A stretch of DNA of 64,000 nt from Catenuloplanes indicus (GTDB lineage: Bacteria > Actinomycetota > Actinomycetes > Mycobacteriales > Micromonosporaceae): the NCBI RefSeq assembly GCF_030813715.1, contig NZ_JAUSUZ010000001.1, forward strand, positions 8,290,501-8,354,500, given 5' to 3'. Both the position numbers and the translations under genes were made by a program. The notes under the pieces were generated by a model. The model worked only from the letters and a program-made list of their open reading frames with translations. It did not search any database and was not told where the DNA came from. Each line of letters begins with the position of its first letter. Within the stretch, counting starts at the first letter, position 1. Below, piece after piece: positions 8,035-16,682 of this stretch.

Positions 8035-8979
8035 ATGTCACCCCGGAAGCAAGACATCACCATCCCCGATATGTCGGCGAAGCGCGTTCTCGTCACGGGC
8101 GCGAGCGATGGAATGGGACTCGTCATCGCGCGCACGCTCGCCGCCGCCGGCGCCGAGGTCATCATGCCGGTCCGCAACCGGCGAAAAGGTGAGGCCGCCA
8201 TCACGACGATCCGCGATCACGCGCCTCGGGCCAGGCTCGAACTGCGTGAGCTCGACCTCTCGTCGCTCGAGTCGGTCTCGGCGCTCGGCGAGCAGCTGCG
8301 TGCGGAGGCGGCCCCGATCCACGTCCTCATCAACAACGCCGGCATCATGACGCCGCCCAGCCGGCAGCTCACCCGGGACAGGTTCGAGGTACAGTTCGGC
8401 ACGAATCATCTCGGGCATTTCGCGCTCGTCGCGCACCTGCTTCCTCTGCTGCGGCAAGGAAAGGCACGGGTCGTGTCGCAGACCAGCGCGTCGGCCCAGG
8501 CCGGGGGGATCAATTGGGACGATCTAAACTGGGAACGGTCGTACTCGGGCTCCCGCGCCTATGCGCAGTCCAAGATCGCGGTGGCCCTGTTCGGTCTCGA
8601 GCTCGATCGCCGCAGTAAGGCGAACCGGTGGGGGATCACGAGCAACGTGTCCCACCCCGGTCTGGCGCCGACCAGCCTGCTGGCCGCGCGGCCTGAGGTC
8701 GGCCGCGCGCGGGACACGTCGACCGTCAGAATGATCCGTTGGATGTCGGCGCGGGGCATCCTGGTCGGAACCGTCGAGAGCGCCGGGCAATCAGCTCTGT
8801 ACGCCGCCACGGCCCCCGAGATCAAGGGCGGCGAGTTCGTCGGACCGGGCGGTGCCGGTGGCCTGGGTGGCCCGCCGCGGATCCAGCGCCCCTACCGGCC
8901 CTTCAGGGATCAGCATGAGGTAGCTCAGCGCCTCTGGACGACGTCGGAAGAACTGACGGGAACGAGCTTTCCCTCCTGA
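8035..8979 (+). CDS. SDR family oxidoreductase (retinol-dehydrogenase-like)
   Basis: Short-chain dehydrogenase of 314 aa. Visible motifs are TGASDGMGLVIA (cofactor binding), NNAGIM, the Ser in SQTSASAQ, and YAQSKIAVALF (Tyr-x3-Lys). The C-terminus is longer than in FabG-type SDRs and includes a glycine-rich GGAGGLGGPP segment, as in the retinol/protochlorophyllide reductase-like group. AAGGAG precedes the ATG. It lies 43 bp downstream of another SDR, likely co-transcribed. Substrate unknown. Confidence 0.92.
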   Translation: MSPRKQDITIPDMSAKRVLVTGASDGMGLVIARTLAAAGAEVIMPVRNRRKGEAAITTIRDHAPRARLELRELDLSSLESVSALGEQLRAEAAPIHVLINNAGIMTPPSRQLTRDRFEVQFGTNHLGHFALVAHLLPLLRQGKARVVSQTSASAQAGGINWDDLNWERSYSGSRAYAQSKIAVALFGLELDRRSKANRWGITSNVSHPGLAPTSLLAARPEVGRARDTSTVRMIRWMSARGILVGTVESAGQSALYAATAPEIKGGEFVGPGGAGGLGGPPRIQRPYRPFRDQHEVAQRLWTTSEELTGTSFPS

Positions 8980-9013
8980 GAGTCCGTTGTGCTTCGCGCG
9001 TCCCGGGCACTCA

Positions 9014-10711
9014 TCAGATGGGGATGGACCAGGTGAGGAGGGTGCCGGACGGGTGCGGCGCGGGTGCGGGGGTGAGGTCGAAGGTGCCGTCGTGCGTGGT
9101 GGCGCGGTCGCCGAGGTTGACCAGGCCGCTGCGGGCCGCGTCGGGTGGGCAGCCGACGCCGTTGTCCAGGACGGTCAGTGTGAGGCGGCCGGCGGCGACG
9201 CGCACGCCGACCTCGACCACCGTGGCCCGCGCGTGCTTGACCACGTTGGACAGCGCCTCGCGCAGCACGGCCAGCAGGTCGTCCCGGACCGCGTCCGGGA
9301 CGGCGCTGTCGACCGGGCCGAAGAGGTCCAGACGGGGGCGGAAACCCAGGGGGATCGCGGCCGCGTCGACCATCTCGCCGAGGTCGGCGCGGAGGGCGGG
9401 CGCGACCGGGGTGCGCAGTTCGAAGATGGCGCGGCGGATGTCGCGGATCGTGCTGTCCAGGTCGTCGACGGCCGCGTTGATCCGGGCGCCGGCCTCCGGG
9501 CGGCCGGCCAGCGGTATCGCGGTCTGCAGGTGCAGCCCGGTGGCGAACAGCCGCTGGATGACCACGTCGTGCAGGTCGCGGGCGATCCGCTCGCGGTCCT
9601 CCAGCACCACCAGCATTTCGCGTTCCTCCTGCGCCCGGGCGCGTTCCAGGGCCAGCGCGGCCTGCCCGGCGAACGTGCCGAGCATGGTCAGGTCATCGTC
9701 GTCGTGCCGGATCGCGGCCGGGTCGTGCACGACCACGAGCGCGCCGTGCAACGCCTCCGCGCTGCCCAGCGGTGCGATCATCGCTGGGCCGCCGGGCACG
9801 TCGCCGGGCCAGGCCGCAGCCTTGGCGAGGCTGTCGACGGTGACGGTGCCGGCGCCGGTGACCGCGGGCAGGAACGCGGTCTCGCTGGCCACCAGCTGCA
9901 CGCCGGGGGACACGGACGAGTGGCCGTCCACCACCTCGACGGTGAGCCGGTCCGCGTCCGCGTCGTAGAGCAGGACCAGCACCAGGTGCGCGCCGGACAC
10001 CTCGCGTGCGCGGCGGGCGATCAGCGACAGCGCGTCGGTGCGGCGGACCTCGGACAGCAGCACGCCGGTGATCTCCGCGGCCGCGGCCAGCCACTGCTCG
10101 CGGCGGTGCGAGATCGCGTACAGGCGGGCGTTCTCGATCGCGACACCGGCCGCGGCCGCGAGCGCGACCACGACCTCCTCGTCGTCCACCGTGAACTCGG
10201 CCGCACCCTGCTTGTCGGCCAGGTACAGGTTGCCGAAGACGTGCTCGCGGATGCGCAGCGGCACGCCCAGGAACGAGTGCATCGGCGGATGATTGGCCGG
10301 GAACCCGTACGACTGCGGGTGCTGGGTGATGTCCGGCATGCGGACCGGGCGCGGGTCCTGTATCAGCAGGCCCAGCACGCCCCGGCCGTGCGGCAGGTCG
10401 CCGATGTGCGCGGCCTGCTCGCGGGTCATGCCGTGGGTGATGAAGTCGGTCAGCCGGCGGTCCGGCCCGACCACGCCGAGCGCGCCGTACCGCGCACCGG
10501 CCAGTGAGCACGCGGCCTCCACGATGCGCTGCAGCGTGCTGCGCAGATCGAGGTCGGTGCTGATGCCGACGACCGCGTCGAGCAGTGCGCGCAACCGTTC
10601 CCGGCTGGCCACCACGTCGCCGACGCGGTCGAGCATCTCCTGCAGCAGTTCGTCGAGGCGGACCCGGGACAGCGGCCCGAGTCCGAGCGAGGGCGGTTGG
10701 TCTACGGCCAC
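9014..10711 (-). CDS. DosS/DevS-like GAF-GAF sensor histidine kinase
   Basis: Two-component histidine kinase of 565 aa: two GAF domains (about residues 55-190 and 215-350), a HisKA_3 phosphoacceptor segment ERIARDLHDVVIQRLF (His near 378) and a C-terminal HATPase domain with NVVKHA and DNGVG. In the first GAF, GFPANHPPM contains the His that aligns, from memory, with the haem ligand of mycobacterial DosS/DosT, so redox, O2 or NO sensing is inferred. The GTG at 10711 follows the upstream nitroreductase stop by 5 bp; longer in-frame starts would run back into that gene. No DosR-type response regulator is encoded in the window. Confidence 0.92.
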   Translation of the reverse strand: MAVDQPPSLGLGPLSRVRLDELLQEMLDRVGDVVASRERLRALLDAVVGISTDLDLRSTLQRIVEAACSLAGARYGALGVVGPDRRLTDFITHGMTREQAAHIGDLPHGRGVLGLLIQDPRPVRMPDITQHPQSYGFPANHPPMHSFLGVPLRIREHVFGNLYLADKQGAAEFTVDDEEVVVALAAAAGVAIENARLYAISHRREQWLAAAAEITGVLLSEVRRTDALSLIARRAREVSGAHLVLVLLYDADADRLTVEVVDGHSSVSPGVQLVASETAFLPAVTGAGTVTVDSLAKAAAWPGDVPGGPAMIAPLGSAEALHGALVVVHDPAAIRHDDDDLTMLGTFAGQAALALERARAQEEREMLVVLEDRERIARDLHDVVIQRLFATGLHLQTAIPLAGRPEAGARINAAVDDLDSTIRDIRRAIFELRTPVAPALRADLGEMVDAAAIPLGFRPRLDLFGPVDSAVPDAVRDDLLAVLREALSNVVKHARATVVEVGVRVAAGRLTLTVLDNGVGCPPDAARSGLVNLGDRATTHDGTFDLTPAPAPHPSGTLLTWSIPI

Positions 10712-10716
10712 GAACG

Positions 10717-11682
10717 CTAGCGTACGGCGGACGTGTCGATCAGTTGTGCCGCCGGCATCCGTGGCGTGGCCGGCGGTCCCGCATGCTCGGTGTCCGGCAG
10801 GCCCAGGCGCACCACCAGGTACGGGTAGCCCAGCTCGGCCAGCGTCATCCGCAGCGCCGTGCGGGTCACGTCGACCTCGATCACGCCGGACAGCGGCAGC
10901 ACGCCGATGCCGCGCTCGGCCGCGGCCAGCCACGCCGCGGACAGCGCCTCACCGGCCCGCAGCCAGGTGCGCGGCTCGTCGTCGGGACCGAAGATCACCC
11001 CGTACGACGCGAAGTTGTCGTGGCCCTCGCCGATCGGCAGCCGGCCGTGCTCGCCGAAGTCCCGGTTCGGCACGGTCGACTGCACCGGCGTCTCCGGCAG
11101 TGACTCGGCGGGCAGCGTCTTCGCCTTCCAGAAGTCCAGCTCGTGCTGCACGAACGGGTCGCGCACCGCCACCTCGACCGCGCGCCCGGCCGCGGCGGCC
11201 AGCTCGTAGACCTGGTCGTCGACCAGCAGGTGCAGTTGCACGCCGTGGTCGGCGACGATCCGCTGCAGCGCGGTCAGGTCGGCCGGTGCGACGGCCTCGT
11301 CCCGGGTCGGCCGCCGGTCGGTGCGCCGGGTCCGCAGGTGCTGCACGCGGCGCATCGCGGCCGGTGTGACCTCGCACGGCGCGCTCGGCGTGATCCTGGC
11401 CAGCAGCTCCGGCCCGTCGAAGCGCTCCACCGAGGCGGTGAGGCCCAGCGCCTCGAGCGCTACCACCGCGTGGTGCAGTGCCGCGCCGACGCTGACCGTG
11501 AGCAGCCGGCCGGCCGGGTCGATGGAGAGCACCTTCCGCTCGGGTACGGCGTACAGCTCCAGCGCGTCCGGCAGCACCCGCCACCGCCACGGCTGCGTGT
11601 TGTGCACCGACGGCGCGAACCCGGCCGTCGCCGCGGCCTCGGCCAGCACGGTCGCGGCCGTGCGGGTGGTCTGGCTCGTCAT
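10717..11682 (-). CDS. Acg-family nitroreductase-like FMN protein
   Basis: Protein of 321 aa resembling the Acg group (mycobacterial Rv2032/Rv3131 type), nitroreductase-fold flavin-binding proteins typical of DosR regulons. APSVHNTQPWRW at the N-terminus and RRTDRRPT in the middle are family landmarks. The ATG at 11682 is preceded by CAGGAGG. The kinase gene begins 5 bp after its stop, so the two form an operon. A DosR-box-like site lies 85 bp upstream. Mycobacterial members are thought to sequester FMN or act in hypoxic stress; enzymatic activity here is unproven. Confidence 0.88.
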   Translation of the reverse strand: MTSQTTRTAATVLAEAAATAGFAPSVHNTQPWRWRVLPDALELYAVPERKVLSIDPAGRLLTVSVGAALHHAVVALEALGLTASVERFDGPELLARITPSAPCEVTPAAMRRVQHLRTRRTDRRPTRDEAVAPADLTALQRIVADHGVQLHLLVDDQVYELAAAAGRAVEVAVRDPFVQHELDFWKAKTLPAESLPETPVQSTVPNRDFGEHGRLPIGEGHDNFASYGVIFGPDDEPRTWLRAGEALSAAWLAAAERGIGVLPLSGVIEVDVTRTALRMTLAELGYPYLVVRLGLPDTEHAGPPATPRMPAAQLIDTSAVR

Positions 11683-11766
11683 GGTGTGCCTCCTGAACTC
11701 TCACTGCCATGACCAGTGTCGCGGCGCAGGCCCGGGACCCGGCAGGGCCACGGGCACCGGTCGCAC

Positions 11767-11780
11767 AGGACCTAAGTCCC
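11767..11780 (-). promoter_or_regulatory. DosR-box-like site upstream of the nitroreductase-kinase operon
   Basis: Reading the minus strand gives GGGACTTAGGTCCT, close to the mycobacterial DosR consensus core GGGACTWWAGTCCC, with near-perfect dyad symmetry (GGGAC/GTCCT). It ends about 85 bp before the nitroreductase start and overlaps the stop of the upstream VOC gene. The downstream genes are exactly those expected in a DosR regulon, which strengthens the call. Confidence 0.6.
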
Positions 11781-12473
11781 GGCCGGGAACGCGCAGAACT
11801 CGTTGCCCTCCGGATCGGCCATGATCCACCAGCGGTTCTCGTCGTCCGGTGCGCGCAGCACGGTGGCCCCGGCGGCGACCAGCGCGTCCGGTGCGGCGTC
11901 GGTGAGCGTCACGTCCCAGTGCAGGCGGTTCTTCACGGTTTTCGGCTCCGGCACGTTCCGGAACACGAAGTTCTCGAACGTCTGACCGGCGCCGTCCGTC
12001 ACGGCCGCGAAGTCGCCGGACTCCTCGACGTCCCCGCCGAGGACCGTGCGCCACCACCGGGCCTGGGCCGCGCCGTCCCGGGCGTCCACGACCAGCTCGT
12101 ACAGGCGGGGCGGTCGCCCGTCCGGCGGGAACACGCAGAACTCGTTGCCCTCCGGGTCCCGCATCAGCCACCACTTCTCGTCCGGACGCGGCTCCAGCAG
12201 CACCGTCGCACCGGCCGCGACCAGCGGCGCGATCGTCTCGCCGGTGCCGAGCCGCAGATCGAGGTGCACGCGGGTCTTCACCGGCGGCGGCGCCTCCGGC
12301 ACGTCGTTGATCCACACGACGGGCGCGTCCCCGATGCCGGGGGTCAGCCACCAGAACTGCGGATGCGTCCGGTGTGGCGTCCGTTGCGCGTGCAGCGCGA
12401 GCTGCCAGAACCCGGCCGTGCGGTCGCCGTCGGAGGCGTCGATGCAGATGTCCTTCAGGCTGGCGAGCGGCAT
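11772..12473 (-). CDS. Double-domain VOC (glyoxalase-like) protein
   Basis: Protein of 233 aa with two tandem VOC modules; each ends in a similar block, DPEGNEFCVFP near residue 115 and DPEGNEFCAFP at the C-terminus. This is the common actinobacterial glyoxalase-like arrangement, a fold used for metal-dependent enzymes and for antibiotic-binding proteins. The ATG at 12473 is preferred over GTG at 12479 because the AGGA ribosome binding site then has 7-bp spacing. It is divergent from the AAA ATPase gene with about 60 bp between starts. Function is not predictable beyond the fold. Confidence 0.87.
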   Translation of the reverse strand: MPLASLKDICIDASDGDRTAGFWQLALHAQRTPHRTHPQFWWLTPGIGDAPVVWINDVPEAPPPVKTRVHLDLRLGTGETIAPLVAAGATVLLEPRPDEKWWLMRDPEGNEFCVFPPDGRPPRLYELVVDARDGAAQARWWRTVLGGDVEESGDFAAVTDGAGQTFENFVFRNVPEPKTVKNRLHWDVTLTDAAPDALVAAGATVLRAPDDENRWWIMADPEGNEFCAFPAGT

Positions 12474-12532
12474 GGTCACATCCTGCCCGATCGTCCGCTG
12501 CGTGGCAGACTCGATCGGAGAGGGAGGTTCAC

Positions 12533-13975
12533 ATGACCGACGACCGCCTCAGGCCACCGAGTGAGACCGTCGAGTGCCGGGGTGCGGCCGTGCGGATCGT
12601 GGACCCGGACCGGATCCTGCTGGCCGCGGCCGGCCCGGAGCCGGTCGAGCTGCTGCACGGCGCCTCGTTCCCGGGCCCGCTGCGCGCGGTGACGCTGACC
12701 GCGGGCAGCCGGCTGTCGACGAACGGGCCGGTCTACCGGTTCGTGGGCACGGCACGGCGGGCAGCCGGCTTCGACGCGCTGCGGATCGGGCTGACCGGGC
12801 CGGTCGGCGTGATGCTCGCGCGGCAGATGGCGACGAAGGACCCGCTCGGGTTCGCGGCGCGGACCGCGTCGCTGGCCGGTGAGACGATCCGGCGGCTGGG
12901 GGAGCGGCCGGAGGACCTGCCGAAGGACCGGACCGTGGTGGACGCGGTCTCCGGGCTGTCCGCGCGGGTCATCTACGGCGTGGAGCCGTCCGGGCTGCCG
13001 CAGCAGGTGTCCGTGACCGTGACGGCCGAGGCGCCGCGCCGGGCCGACGTGGCGCTCACGCCGTACCTGCGCGGTTTCGTGGTTTTGTTCTTCGAGGTTC
13101 TGGCGGACCTGGCCGGGGCGGAGCTGAGCGGCCGCTACCACGTCGGGTTGCGGGAGGAGATCGCCGAGCGGACCGACCGGACGACGCTGGACCAGGTCGG
13201 CGGGCTCGACCACATCGTGTCCCAGCTGCGCGAGGTCGCGGTCAGCTTCAACCATCCGGAGGCGATGGCCCGGTGGGGTGCGCGACGGCCGCAGGGCATC
13301 CTGCTGTACGGGCCGCCCGGCACCGGCAAGACCATGCTCGCCACCGCGCTGGCCAACGAGATCGGCGGTGAGCTGCGTGAGATCCGTACGCCGGAGATCC
13401 TGGACCGGTGGCTCGGCGCGTCCGAGCGCAACATCAAGAAGATCTTCACCGAGGCGCGCCGCTACACCACGCCGACCGTGCTGCTGTTCGACGAGTTCGA
13501 CTCGATCATCAGTTACACCGGCGGCGGGCAGGACGCGGCCGGTCAGGCGATCAACTCGGTGGCCGGCATCTTCAAGCAGGAGATGAACACGCTGATCGAG
13601 GCCAACCCGCAGGTCATCGTGGTCGCCACGACGAACTTCCCGGACCGGGTGGACGCGTCGCTGACCCGGTCCGGCCGGTTCGACATCAAGCTGTCCGTGC
13701 CGAAGCCGGACACCGGCGGCCGCGCCGAGATCATCGCGAAGATGCTGCGCGCGCTGATCGCCGCGCACGAGACGCCCGGGTTCCGGATGTTCGGCGACGA
13801 CGTCGACGCGGGCGAGCTGGCCGCCGCGAGCCCGGGCGCGACCGGCGCCGACATCCGCGAGGCGCTGCGCCGCGTGCAGCTGCAGAAGGCGATGGCGGAG
13901 GCCCGGGGGCACGCGCCGGAGCCGATCAGCCAGGCCGAGCTGATTCAGGCGCTCATGACAGTTTCTCCGGCTTGA
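12533..13975 (+). CDS. AAA-family ATPase (single AAA module)
   Basis: Protein of 480 aa with one classical AAA module in the C-terminal half. Walker A GPPGTGKT is near residue 260, Walker B VLLFDEFDS near 320, and sensor/arginine-finger region TNFPDRVDASLTRSGRFD near 366. The N-terminal 215 residues (HGASFPGPLRAVTL and following) are not a domain I recognise; the linker DQVGGLDHIVSQLREV resembles the Cdc48/FtsH lead-in. There is no protease motif or membrane segment. The ATG is preceded by GGGAGG. It overlaps the convergent M15 peptidase gene by 23 bp. Probable remodelling ATPase of unknown substrate. Confidence 0.88.
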   Translation: MTDDRLRPPSETVECRGAAVRIVDPDRILLAAAGPEPVELLHGASFPGPLRAVTLTAGSRLSTNGPVYRFVGTARRAAGFDALRIGLTGPVGVMLARQMATKDPLGFAARTASLAGETIRRLGERPEDLPKDRTVVDAVSGLSARVIYGVEPSGLPQQVSVTVTAEAPRRADVALTPYLRGFVVLFFEVLADLAGAELSGRYHVGLREEIAERTDRTTLDQVGGLDHIVSQLREVAVSFNHPEAMARWGARRPQGILLYGPPGTGKTMLATALANEIGGELREIRTPEILDRWLGASERNIKKIFTEARRYTTPTVLLFDEFDSIISYTGGGQDAAGQAINSVAGIFKQEMNTLIEANPQVIVVATTNFPDRVDASLTRSGRFDIKLSVPKPDTGGRAEIIAKMLRALIAAHETPGFRMFGDDVDAGELAAASPGATGADIREALRRVQLQKAMAEARGHAPEPISQAELIQALMTVSPA

Positions 13976-14561
13976 AGCCCCAGTGCCACGGCTCGCGCGG
14001 GGTGTCCTCCTCGAAGCCGTACTTCCCGGCGTTCTGCCGCATCCAGGCCTGCGCCTTCGCGTTCAGGTCCAGGTCGGTCGCCATGCCCCAGCCGTGGTCG
14101 GAGGTGCCCGGCTTCGCGGCCAGCCCGCCCTGTGAGTAGAGGCCCTTGCGGCGTACCAGGTCCACCTGCTCCTCGTACGGCCGGTACGAGTCGGTGATCC
14201 CGATCGTGACGCCCTGTGCCTTGGCGTCCGCGATCATCTGGGTCAGCTTCTCCGCGGCCGGTGCCCAGAGCTTGTGACCGGTGCTGCCGACCTGGCCCAG
14301 CGCACTCGCCGGGATCTTGCCGTTGCCGTACCCGGCCAGGTCCTCCGGGATGCCCTTCGAGTTGACCTTCATGCTGGCGGTGGGCGTGGCCGGGGCCGGG
14401 GCCGTGCTGCCGTGCACGGCGCTGGCCAGCGCGGACGCGAACGCCTGGCCGGTGTGCGAGACCGCGCTCGCGGTCCGCGCCGCGGTCTGCTGGGTCATCG
14501 ACGCGATCCGCTGCTCGATGTCGTTTATCCGCGCGGTGATGCCGGTGATGCCGTTCAGCAC
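13953..14561 (-). CDS. M15-family D-Ala-D-Ala carboxypeptidase-like protein
   Basis: Protein of 202 aa with a zinc peptidase domain of the M15/VanY type in its C-terminal 140 residues. SDHGWGMATDLD supplies the HxxGxAxD metal motif and EPWHWGF the third zinc ligand; ITDSYRPYEEQ is also typical. The N-terminal 60 residues form a helical segment (INDIEQRIASMTQQTAARTA) followed by an Ala/Pro/Thr linker, with no signal peptide, an architecture reminiscent of endopeptidases from tailed phages or contractile injection systems. It overlaps the convergent AAA gene by 23 bp. Predicted peptidoglycan peptidase. Confidence 0.85.
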   Translation of the reverse strand: MLNGITGITARINDIEQRIASMTQQTAARTASAVSHTGQAFASALASAVHGSTAPAPATPTASMKVNSKGIPEDLAGYGNGKIPASALGQVGSTGHKLWAPAAEKLTQMIADAKAQGVTIGITDSYRPYEEQVDLVRRKGLYSQGGLAAKPGTSDHGWGMATDLDLNAKAQAWMRQNAGKYGFEEDTPREPWHWGFKPEKLS

Positions 14562-14624
14562 GCGCCACCTCCCCCGAAGCTGGTTCAGCCACCCATCGGC
14601 GGCCGCCGCCCCGACCTGAGGGGA

Positions 14625-15095
14625 TCAGGGCACCGGGATCAGCCGGAAGATCCGGACCGGCCGGTCGCCCGCGGTGTCCAGGTACAACCGGTACCCGGGC
14701 CAGCGCGCCACGATCGCGGTCCAGAACCGGTCGTACTCCGCCCGGTCGGTGACCTCCTCGGCCCGGACCGCCAGGTCGGCGCCGCGTACGGTGACGATCG
14801 CGACCGGCGTGGCACCCAGGTTGAACACCCAGCCGGGTGGGCTCGGGCGGCCCCAGTTCGTGCCGACCACGACGAACGCGTCGCCGTCGCGCAGGTAGCT
14901 GATCGGGTTCCGCCGGGGCAGACCGGAGCGCCGGCCGGTCGTGGTGAGCAGCAGGCTGGGCAGCATGCCGAGGGCGACCACCCGGCCCCGGGTGACCCGG
15001 CTGATCAGCCGGTCCAGCGGCACCGCGGCCTCGGCGAACCGGGTGAACCACCGGTACCGGCTCATCCGTGAGGAGATCATCCGCCACCATCGCAT
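14625..15095 (-). CDS. Deazaflavin-dependent (DDN-type) nitroreductase-family protein
   Basis: Split-barrel protein of about 156 aa of the F420-dependent Ddn family: LLLTTTGRRSGLPRRNP, YLRDGDAFVVVGTNWG and WVFNLGATP are characteristic. It would use F420H2 or a related deazaflavin to reduce small substrates. The longest frame starts at 15143, but that ATG overlaps the start of the divergent phosphotransferase gene, so I prefer the internal ATG at 15095 (MRWWRMISSRM). No F420-biosynthesis genes lie in the window. Confidence 0.85.
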   Translation of the reverse strand: MRWWRMISSRMSRYRWFTRFAEAAVPLDRLISRVTRGRVVALGMLPSLLLTTTGRRSGLPRRNPISYLRDGDAFVVVGTNWGRPSPPGWVFNLGATPVAIVTVRGADLAVRAEEVTDRAEYDRFWTAIVARWPGYRLYLDTAGDRPVRIFRLIPVP

Positions 15096-15141
15096 GCGCT
15101 CACGATCCCGAATGCGACCGGAAAAATCTAGGATCGTCGCC

Positions 15142-16023
15142 ATGCTCGCCGAACCGCCGGATCTCGACCGGGCCGACGTGGCCGCCGCGCTCCACAGGGG
15201 ATGGGGGCTGACCGTGGCGGCGCTGGACTACGCGCCGCTCGGCTACGGCGCGCACCACTACCGGGCGCGGGACACCGGCGGCGCCGAGTGGTTCCTCGGC
15301 GTGGCGCTCGACCCGGACGTGGCCGCGCTGGAGCGCGCGTTCGGCACGGCCGCGGCGCTGCGCGAGGCGGGGCTGGACTTCGTGGCCGCGCCGCTGCGCC
15401 GGCCGGACGGGCGGTGCGTGACCGTGACGGCCGGGGGTGCGGCGGTCTCGGTGACGGAGCTGATCGACGGGCGGTCGCACGGGTTCGGCGACGTGCTGCC
15501 CGCGCCGGTGCGCGCGGAGCTGCGGTCCGCGCTCGACCGCATGCACGCCTCCCCGGTGCCGCCGGGTGCGCCGGTCGACTCGTTGGCCGTGCCGTACCGC
15601 GACGAGCTCGACGGTCCGTGGAGCGACGGGCCGTACGCACGGCGTACCCGCTCGTTGTTGATCTCTCGAACGGCTTTTCTGGAAGATCTTTTCGCCCGGT
15701 ACGACGCGTTGGTGCCGGTCGTGACGGCGGAGCGGGCGGCGTGGGTGGTCACGCACGGTGAGCCGCATCCGGGCAACGTGATGCTCCCGGCCGGCGGCGG
15801 CCTGCGGCTGATCGACTGGGACACGGTCGCGGTCGCGCCCCGGGAGCGCGACCTGTGGATGGTCGCGCCGGACGACTCGCCCGCGGCCGCGCTGTACCGG
15901 TTGCGCCGGACGCTCACCGACATCTGCGCGTTCGTGCGCGAGCTGCGCGGGCCGCACGTGGACGACGAGGACACCCGGCTGGCCTGGCGCGAACTGAGCG
16001 GATACCTCGCACCGGCCATATGA
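15142..16023 (+). CDS. Aminoglycoside phosphotransferase-family kinase
   Basis: APH/choline-kinase-fold protein of 293 aa. HGEPHPGNVMLP is the catalytic loop (HxDxxxxN-type with Glu in place of the usual Asp) and LIDWDTVAVAPRERDL the metal-binding DxD region. The N-terminal lobe (GYGAHHYRARDTGG to VTVTAGGAAVSVTELI) is recognisable. ATG at 15142 is used; longer in-frame starts run over the divergent gene. Its stop overlaps the next gene as ATGA, suggesting a two-gene operon with a NAD(P)-binding protein. Whether the substrate is an antibiotic or a metabolite cannot be told. Confidence 0.87.
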   Translation: MLAEPPDLDRADVAAALHRGWGLTVAALDYAPLGYGAHHYRARDTGGAEWFLGVALDPDVAALERAFGTAAALREAGLDFVAAPLRRPDGRCVTVTAGGAAVSVTELIDGRSHGFGDVLPAPVRAELRSALDRMHASPVPPGAPVDSLAVPYRDELDGPWSDGPYARRTRSLLISRTAFLEDLFARYDALVPVVTAERAAWVVTHGEPHPGNVMLPAGGGLRLIDWDTVAVAPRERDLWMVAPDDSPAAALYRLRRTLTDICAFVRELRGPHVDDEDTRLAWRELSGYLAPAI

Positions 16024-16682
16024 TCGGCCGCATGGCACGAGTCCTGATCGTCGGCGGGCACGGCAAGGTCGCACTCCTGCTCGCGCCGCTGCTGGTCGCG
16101 GCCGGTGACGAGGTGACGTCGGTGTTCCGCAACCCGGAGCACGTGCCGGACGTGGAGGCGACCGGCGCGCACCCGGTCATCGCGGACGTGGAGTCGCTGG
16201 ACGTCGAGGCGATCGCGGCGCTGCTGGCCGGCCACGACGCGGTGGTCTGGTCGGCCGGTGCCGGTGACGGCAACCCGGTCCGGACCTACGCGGTCGACCG
16301 GGACGCCGCGATCCGCACCATGGACGCGGCCGAGCGGGCCGGCGTGCGGCGGTTCGTGATGGTGTCCTACTTCGGTGCCGGCCCGGACCACGGCGTGCCG
16401 GCGGACAGCGGCTTCTTTCCGTACGCGGACGCGAAGTCCGCGGCCGACGCACACCTGGCCGGGACGTCGCTGGACTGGACGATTCTGCGGCCGGGCCGGC
16501 TCACGACGGACGCGCCGACCGGGCTGATCGAGACGGCCGCGCAGGGTGCGGCGCCGGGCGCGGTGTCCCGGGCGGACGTGGCCGCGACCGTGGCTGCCGC
16601 GCTGGCCGACCCGTCGACCCGCGGCCTGACCGTCGAGTTCAACAACGGCGGCACGCCGATCGGGTCAGCGCTCGTACCGTAG
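16020..16682 (+). CDS. NAD(P)-binding SDR-like epimerase/reductase (atypical SDR)
   Basis: Atypical short-chain dehydrogenase of about 220 aa. The glycine motif VLIVGGHGKVALLLAPLL is at the N-terminus, and YADAKSAADAHL followed by LDWTILRPG is characteristic of the NmrA/YwnB-like group. The ATG at 16020 overlaps the kinase stop; MARV at 16032 is an alternative. Likely translationally coupled to the phosphotransferase. Its 3' end overlaps the convergent methyltransferase gene by 18 bp. Confidence 0.88.
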   Translation: MIGRMARVLIVGGHGKVALLLAPLLVAAGDEVTSVFRNPEHVPDVEATGAHPVIADVESLDVEAIAALLAGHDAVVWSAGAGDGNPVRTYAVDRDAAIRTMDAAERAGVRRFVMVSYFGAGPDHGVPADSGFFPYADAKSAADAHLAGTSLDWTILRPGRLTTDAPTGLIETAAQGAAPGAVSRADVAATVAAALADPSTRGLTVEFNNGGTPIGSALVP

